Assembly: GCA_002368805.1 (NCBI GenBank)
Contig: DFFH01000105.1
Span: 1,341-10,967 of the forward strand
Direction of reading: 5' to 3'
DNA: 9,627 nucleotides
Source of the DNA: Mageeibacillus sp. UBA3781
GTDB lineage: Bacteria > Bacillota > Clostridia > Saccharofermentanales > Saccharofermentanaceae
In this document: piece after piece, positions 6,231 through 9,627 of the stretch
Layout of the letters: each line of letters starts with the position of its first letter
Numbering within the stretch: position 1 is the first letter of the stretch
The notes under the pieces: generated by a model
Databases searched by the model: none
Seen by the model: the letters and a program-made list of their open reading frames with translations, nothing else
Told to the model about the DNA's origin: nothing
Made by a program: the position numbers and the translations under genes

Positions 6231-8138
6231 ATGGGTAGACCCGAAAACGTAAGATATGAGAATCAGTTTTACAGACCGCGCCGTGTGAACAATAACGGCC
6301 TGTATGTACTTTTCCTTGTTACCGTAGTGCTCGTTATCACAACGATCATTCTTGCCGTGGTGACTCTCAAAAAAGGTAAAAAAGATCTCAAGGAGACCAC
6401 TCCCGAAAGCTCCGAGCCGCAGACCATCGTTACGAATGAGCAGGGGGAGACGGTAGATCCGACCGGCATTATCGTTGTCACACCGACACCGACACCGGCT
6501 CCGACGATCGAAGATTATCAGAACCAGCACCTCTATCCTGCCAAAGCTAATATGGATGTCCTTATAGGTAAACCACAGGACAAGTATTCTCCTACCGGCC
6601 GCGGTGCTATCCAGACTGTATATAACGGTGATGAAAAGGTTACCGGATACCATAGAGAAGACGAGATCCATATGGGAGATCCGCTGTATTATCAGAAGGT
6701 CGGCGGTATCCTTACTTTCCGCGGAACGAATTTCCGTAACTGTGCCACATGGGGCACGTTCTCCCTCGATCCTGCAAAAGAACAGCATCTCGAGCAGATC
6801 TGGGAATATGATAAGATCGGCTCACTGAAGTCCTCTTCGTGGTCCTGGCCGTGGTTTGGTACCGGCTGGACAGGACAGCCTCTGGCTGTAAAGTGGAGCT
6901 GGGATGTACAGCAGCTGATGAATCTCTATCCGGAGAAGAAATCCAAGCAGAACCTGACCGAGATCATTATCGCGGCGATGGACGGCTATGTCTATTTCTT
7001 CGATCTGGAAGACGGACAGAAGACGCGAGATCCGCTGAAAGTCGGCGCGACGATCAAGGGTACTCCTGCAGTCGATCCCCGTGGATATCCGATCCTTTAT
7101 GTCGGACAGGGCGATGATAACGGTGAGAAGGGACAGATCGGTTTCCGTATCTTCAGTCTTCTGAACTTTGATCTCCTGCATTTCCAGTGCGGTCTCGATT
7201 CCCGTGCTTACAGAAGCAGCTGGGGCGCATGTGACTCTTCTCCGATCATCTGCGGGGATGCGGATACACTGATCTACCCGAATGAGAACGGAATGATCTA
7301 TACCGTAAAACTGAATACTCAGTTTAATGTCGGCACCGGCGTGCTTTCGATCAATCCGCAGACGATCGCGTATAAGTACATCTTTGATGGCGTGGAAGGG
7401 AAACAGCTCGGTATCGAGAGCTCCATGGCGATCTATGATCACTACGGATGGTGCACGGATAACGCAGGTAACCTGATCTGCATCGATCTGAATACCCTTG
7501 AGCTGATCTGGTCCAGACGTCTGGATGATGACTCCGACGTAACTCCTGTTATCGAGGAGGAAAACGGTCATGTTTATCTTTATACCGGAACAGAAGTTGA
7601 CTGGCAGAGAGATGAACTCGATTATCAGGGAGCATCCTATACCTACAAGATCGATGCCATGACCGGTGAGGATGTATGGCAGACATCGCAGACATGTTCC
7701 ACGCATAACGGTAAGAACTCCGGTGACGATGTCAACGGCGGTATGCTCGGAACTCCGGTAATCGGCAAGGGATCGATCTCCAATCTGGTCATCTTCTCCT
7801 ACTGTATGACGAAGAGCACATATAGCGGAAACCTCGTGGTGGCATATGATAAGCAGACGGGACAGGAAGTCTGGAAGTACGAGATGAAGATGTACTCCTG
7901 GAGTTCTCCGGTCGATATCTATGATGACAACGGAAATGCATATATTCTCATCTGCGACAGTATCGGGCAGGTTCATCTGGTCGATGCTACAAATGGTCAA
8001 AGACTGTCCTACATCCGAATGACCCGTCAGGATAATCCGGATGCACAGCATAATACAGAATCTTCGCCGATCGTAGTGGACGGCATTATGGTCGTCGGTA
8101 CGAGAGGCCAGTCTATTATCGGGGTGAAGATTTCATGA
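6231..8138 (+). CDS. Membrane-anchored PQQ-like beta-propeller protein
   Basis: A 635-residue protein with a short basic cytoplasmic tail (1-22, including RPRR) and one hydrophobic segment (about 23-46) that acts as a signal anchor. A Thr/Pro linker follows (TPTPTPAPT, 84-92, from a CACCGA tandem repeat), then a large extracellular domain. That domain carries PQQ-like blade ends: GYVYFFDLEDGQ (252-263), GNLICIDLNTLELIW (413-427), YKIDAMTGEDVW (472-483), LVVAYDKQTGQEVW (535-548) and GQVHLVDATNGQ (579-590). A LTFRGTNFRN motif (161-170) precedes a Trp-rich segment with six Trp between 204 and 224. Such propellers usually act as scaffolds or binding proteins, as BamB does, rather than PQQ enzymes. 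Start ATG is preferred over the TTG at 6222 because GATGAGG sits 10 bases before the ATG. The gene overlaps the next gene by ATGA. Fold confident, ligand unknown. Confidence 0.85.
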   Translation: MGRPENVRYENQFYRPRRVNNNGLYVLFLVTVVLVITTIILAVVTLKKGKKDLKETTPESSEPQTIVTNEQGETVDPTGIIVVTPTPTPAPTIEDYQNQHLYPAKANMDVLIGKPQDKYSPTGRGAIQTVYNGDEKVTGYHREDEIHMGDPLYYQKVGGILTFRGTNFRNCATWGTFSLDPAKEQHLEQIWEYDKIGSLKSSSWSWPWFGTGWTGQPLAVKWSWDVQQLMNLYPEKKSKQNLTEIIIAAMDGYVYFFDLEDGQKTRDPLKVGATIKGTPAVDPRGYPILYVGQGDDNGEKGQIGFRIFSLLNFDLLHFQCGLDSRAYRSSWGACDSSPIICGDADTLIYPNENGMIYTVKLNTQFNVGTGVLSINPQTIAYKYIFDGVEGKQLGIESSMAIYDHYGWCTDNAGNLICIDLNTLELIWSRRLDDDSDVTPVIEEENGHVYLYTGTEVDWQRDELDYQGASYTYKIDAMTGEDVWQTSQTCSTHNGKNSGDDVNGGMLGTPVIGKGSISNLVIFSYCMTKSTYSGNLVVAYDKQTGQEVWKYEMKMYSWSSPVDIYDDNGNAYILICDSIGQVHLVDATNGQRLSYIRMTRQDNPDAQHNTESSPIVVDGIMVVGTRGQSIIGVKIS

Positions 8139-8602
8139 GCAAGACGACGGCACATGAAGTGATATGGATGAACGAGGCACTATCGATGAGTGAGAAGAAG
8201 CATGATTATAGAGACATCGTCTTCATCGAGACTGAACTCTCCGGATACCGGAGAGGAAGCCTGAAAGCGTCTATCGACCTTCGTGCCGGACGGATCGCCT
8301 GGATTGATACGCATATGTGGAACAAGGATTTCGTAAGAGCCCTCGCGCCGCAGGTGATCGAGCGCATCTATCAGGGCCTTCCGGAGACGGAAGTCCTGTC
8401 ATGGGCGACCGACTATGCCAAGGGCATCGGACATCTCATGGGATCCCAGACGACGTCTTTCCCGCAGGACTGGTCCGTCGAGATCCGCTTCTCTGATGGA
8501 GAAGTCCTAAAGGCCTGTGGCGTCAGCAATTTTCCGAAACAGTGGAGCATCTACCGCCGCCTTCTTGAGGAAGTGGCAAAAACTTCTTTCCGGCTTCGCT
8601 GA
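8135..8602 (+). CDS. Conserved-looking protein of unknown function, coupled to the propeller gene
   Basis: A 155-residue soluble protein with no signal peptide or membrane segment. I do not recognise a named family. Its start codon overlaps the propeller stop (ATGA at 8135-8138), with GGGGTGA seven bases upstream, so the two are probably translationally coupled. The first half (27-58) looks like beta strands built on RDIVFIETELSGY and a GSLKASIDLRAGRIAW turn. A likely amphipathic helix (64-80) follows. The C-terminal part has a pattern seen in many small clostridial proteins of unknown role: a Trp, alternating hydrophobics and Asp-Gly (DWSVEIRFSDGE, 112-123), then Gly, a Pro-x-x-Trp segment (NFPKQW, 132-137) and a final helix. 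The protein is cytoplasmic while its partner is mostly extracellular, so direct contact could occur only through the propeller's 22-residue tail. The function is unknown. Confidence 0.75.
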   Translation: MSKTTAHEVIWMNEALSMSEKKHDYRDIVFIETELSGYRRGSLKASIDLRAGRIAWIDTHMWNKDFVRALAPQVIERIYQGLPETEVLSWATDYAKGIGHLMGSQTTSFPQDWSVEIRFSDGEVLKACGVSNFPKQWSIYRRLLEEVAKTSFRLR

Positions 8603-8635
8603 AATCCCCGTACATATCCTATTCTTTTTCCGTGA

Positions 8636-8674
8636 CGGTTCTCGCTCATAAAGGTGACGAAACCGCCTTTTTTT
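8636..8674 (+). terminator. Rho-independent terminator after the propeller operon
   Basis: CGGTT, TCG and TCA (8636-8648, with bulged C at 8641 and 8645) pair with TGA, CGA and AACCG (8655-8665) around a TAAAGG loop. That gives 11 base pairs with two bulges. CC and a run of seven T (8668-8674) follow. It begins 33 bases after the stop of the 155-residue protein gene. The bulges weaken it, but the T tract is good. Confidence 0.6.
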
Positions 8675-8682
8675 GGTACAAT
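8654..8682 (+). promoter_or_regulatory. Promoter overlapping the terminator
   Basis: GTGACG (8654-8659) as -35 lies exactly 17 bases before TACAAT (8677-8682), which has an extended -10 TG at 8674-8675. The -35 lies in the 3' arm of the terminator hairpin and the spacer contains its T tract. The -35 sequence, spacing and TGG before the -10 are the same as in the promoter at 1367-1395. The predicted start near 8689 leads into the next gene. Confidence 0.55.
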
Positions 8683-8718
8683 AATGCAGAACTGTTTTTC
8701 GAAGGGGAAAAAGAGAGA

Positions 8719-9321
8719 GTGGATTATTTAGAAGGCCTTTTACTGGGACGTCTTTGGAGCGATACGGATTTCGAGAATCGTCGTCATCTGTCGCTTTTCC
8801 TTTTGTATGGCGTTTTCGTGGATCTTCTGGTCGTGTATAACTACATGACAGGCGGACTGAACGGCCTGATCACCGGCGGCTTTCTGCAGAAGGTGATCAT
8901 CTTTGTCGTGCTGTTTTTCTTCTGCCCGGCACTCTGCTTCTCCTATTACCGAATGCCCTTGTGGGGCAAGATACCGGTACTCGGCGCCCAGCTGGTCAAG
9001 GTCGGCGCGCTTACATTAATGATCACAGCCTGGGCCCGTCCCAAGCTGACTGTCTCTTCCGGAGACTTAAAAGATTTCTTTATCTCGTATCTGAATAAGA
9101 CACTGGAACAATTCACGGCGAAGTATGTAGATACCGCAGGTACATTTGCAACAGTACTGGGCGTTATCTCCGGCGGCGTATATGTTGTCGTAGTCATCCT
9201 TCTTATTATCCTGGCGGCTGTACTGATCCCCGGCATCGTGTTCTGTGTCGCGCGTTTCCTGCAGTACTGGTATGACAAGGTCGTCAGTATGCTGGTGCTG
9301 TCGGACTATACTGACAAGTAA
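8719..9321 (+). CDS. Four-helix membrane protein of unknown function
   Basis: With the GTG at 8719 as start it has 200 residues. Hydrophobic segments lie at about 24-43, 55-76, 86-105 and 144-176, with a hydrophilic stretch (106-143) between the last two and a short polar tail. It looks like a small integral membrane protein of the Yip1-like or DUF type, but I do not recognise the family. The frame stays open upstream to a GTG at 8632 (229 residues). That start lies in the terminator hairpin region, upstream of the likely promoter, has no ribosome binding site and adds a non-hydrophobic 29-residue extension. The GTG at 8719 has AAGGGG 11 bases before it. The kinase gene begins 18 bases after the stop, so the two are probably co-transcribed. 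Coding is confident; the start is fairly likely; the role is unknown. Confidence 0.7.
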   Translation: MDYLEGLLLGRLWSDTDFENRRHLSLFLLYGVFVDLLVVYNYMTGGLNGLITGGFLQKVIIFVVLFFFCPALCFSYYRMPLWGKIPVLGAQLVKVGALTLMITAWARPKLTVSSGDLKDFFISYLNKTLEQFTAKYVDTAGTFATVLGVISGGVYVVVVILLIILAAVLIPGIVFCVARFLQYWYDKVVSMLVLSDYTDK

Positions 9322-9339
9322 GACTGGAGAATATATACT

Positions 9340-9627
9340 ATGGCAAATTTATCAGATAAGATCCGGGTTTCGATCGATGACCTGGAAGATATGCTGGGTG
9401 TTTTCGGATTGCCGGACTTCATAAATAAAGCGGAGGCACGCTTCGTCCGCCAGACCGCTGAAGTTGCGAAGACTGTCTGCGAGAATCCGAAGGTCCAGGT
9501 CGTTTTCGTATCCGGGCCGACCTCTTCCGGCAAAACCACTTTTACCGACCGTCTGGTCAGTGAACTTCAAAGCAGAGGAAAGCGGGCGATCCGCATGTCT
9601 CTCGATGACTACTATAATCTCGAAGCA
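9340..9627 (+). CDS. Uridine-kinase-like nucleoside kinase, N-terminal part (cut by window end)
   Basis: The first 96 codons of an open reading frame that continues past the window. After about 50 residues with helical character comes VVFVSGPTSSGKTTF (54-68), a Walker A loop with Lys65, then MSLDDYYNL (86-94), the acidic motif of the uridine kinase/phosphoribulokinase family. Uridine kinases phosphorylate uridine and cytidine to the monophosphates in pyrimidine salvage. Some clostridial homologues carry TGS and threonyl-tRNA-synthetase-like domains before the kinase. Here the P-loop begins at residue 59, so those domains are missing, although the short N-terminal region resembles the segment that joins them to the kinase. 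The ATG has GGAG ten bases upstream. It is downstream of, and probably co-transcribed with, the four-helix membrane protein. The substrate is not proven by what is visible. Confidence 0.85.
   Translation, partial: MANLSDKIRVSIDDLEDMLGVFGLPDFINKAEARFVRQTAEVAKTVCENPKVQVVFVSGPTSSGKTTFTDRLVSELQSRGKRAIRMSLDDYYNLEA

Noticed and set aside
6822..8051. A 409-codon minus-strand open frame inside the propeller gene
   Set aside because: Antisense shadow of a clear beta-propeller coding region; no ribosome binding site or recognisable motif.
8632..8718. GTG start at 8632 for the four-helix membrane protein
   Set aside because: It lies at the terminator hairpin, upstream of the likely promoter, with no ribosome binding site; the extra 29 residues look non-native.
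1..9627. CRISPR array, defence island, transposon, tRNA or rRNA
   Set aside because: No regularly spaced repeats, terminal inverted repeats, transposase or cloverleaf-like sequence found on reading both strands.

Overview
The window looks like chromosomal sequence from a Gram-positive, Clostridia-type anaerobe, probably of the Lachnospiraceae or a relative. This is inferred from protein style (a membrane-anchored PQQ-like propeller, a HI0933/BaiN-type flavoprotein, an EAL-domain remnant, a uridine-kinase-type kinase), strong AGGAGG-like ribosome binding sites, extended -10 promoters and a roughly balanced base composition with C-ending codons. No mobile element, integrase, tRNA, rRNA or CRISPR array is visible. 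Coding density is high: the longest stretch without a gene is 198 bases, between ddl and the next operon.

Left part: the last 35 codons of an EAL-domain (cyclic-di-GMP phosphodiesterase type) gene run into a compact hairpin flanked by A and T tracts. This hairpin can also terminate the convergent D-alanine--D-alanine ligase gene (ddl, minus strand). A 198-base divergent promoter region separates ddl from a two-gene plus-strand operon: a 753-residue polytopic membrane protein resembling GT-C glycosyltransferases, then, 7 bases later, a HI0933/BaiN-family FAD oxidoreductase.

Middle: the flavoprotein gene ends tail-to-tail with a minus-strand EamA/DMT transporter gene. Only one base lies between the two stop codons, and both stops sit inside a 15-base palindrome. 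The transporter gene is divergent from the next plus-strand operon.

Right part: a signal-anchored extracellular PQQ-like beta-propeller overlaps by ATGA with a 155-residue protein of unknown function. A hairpin terminator follows, and the promoter of the next transcription unit is superimposed on its 3' arm and T tract. That unit holds a four-helix membrane protein of unknown function and the first 96 codons of a uridine-kinase-like nucleoside kinase, cut by the window edge.

Several genes concern the cell envelope (Ddl, GT-C-like protein, transporter, anchored propeller), but nothing in the sequence ties them into one pathway. This appears to be an ordinary core-genome neighbourhood with several uncharacterised conserved genes, not an obvious new system. 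The best leads are the propeller/155-residue pair, the GT-C-like protein, and three compact transcription-control arrangements.
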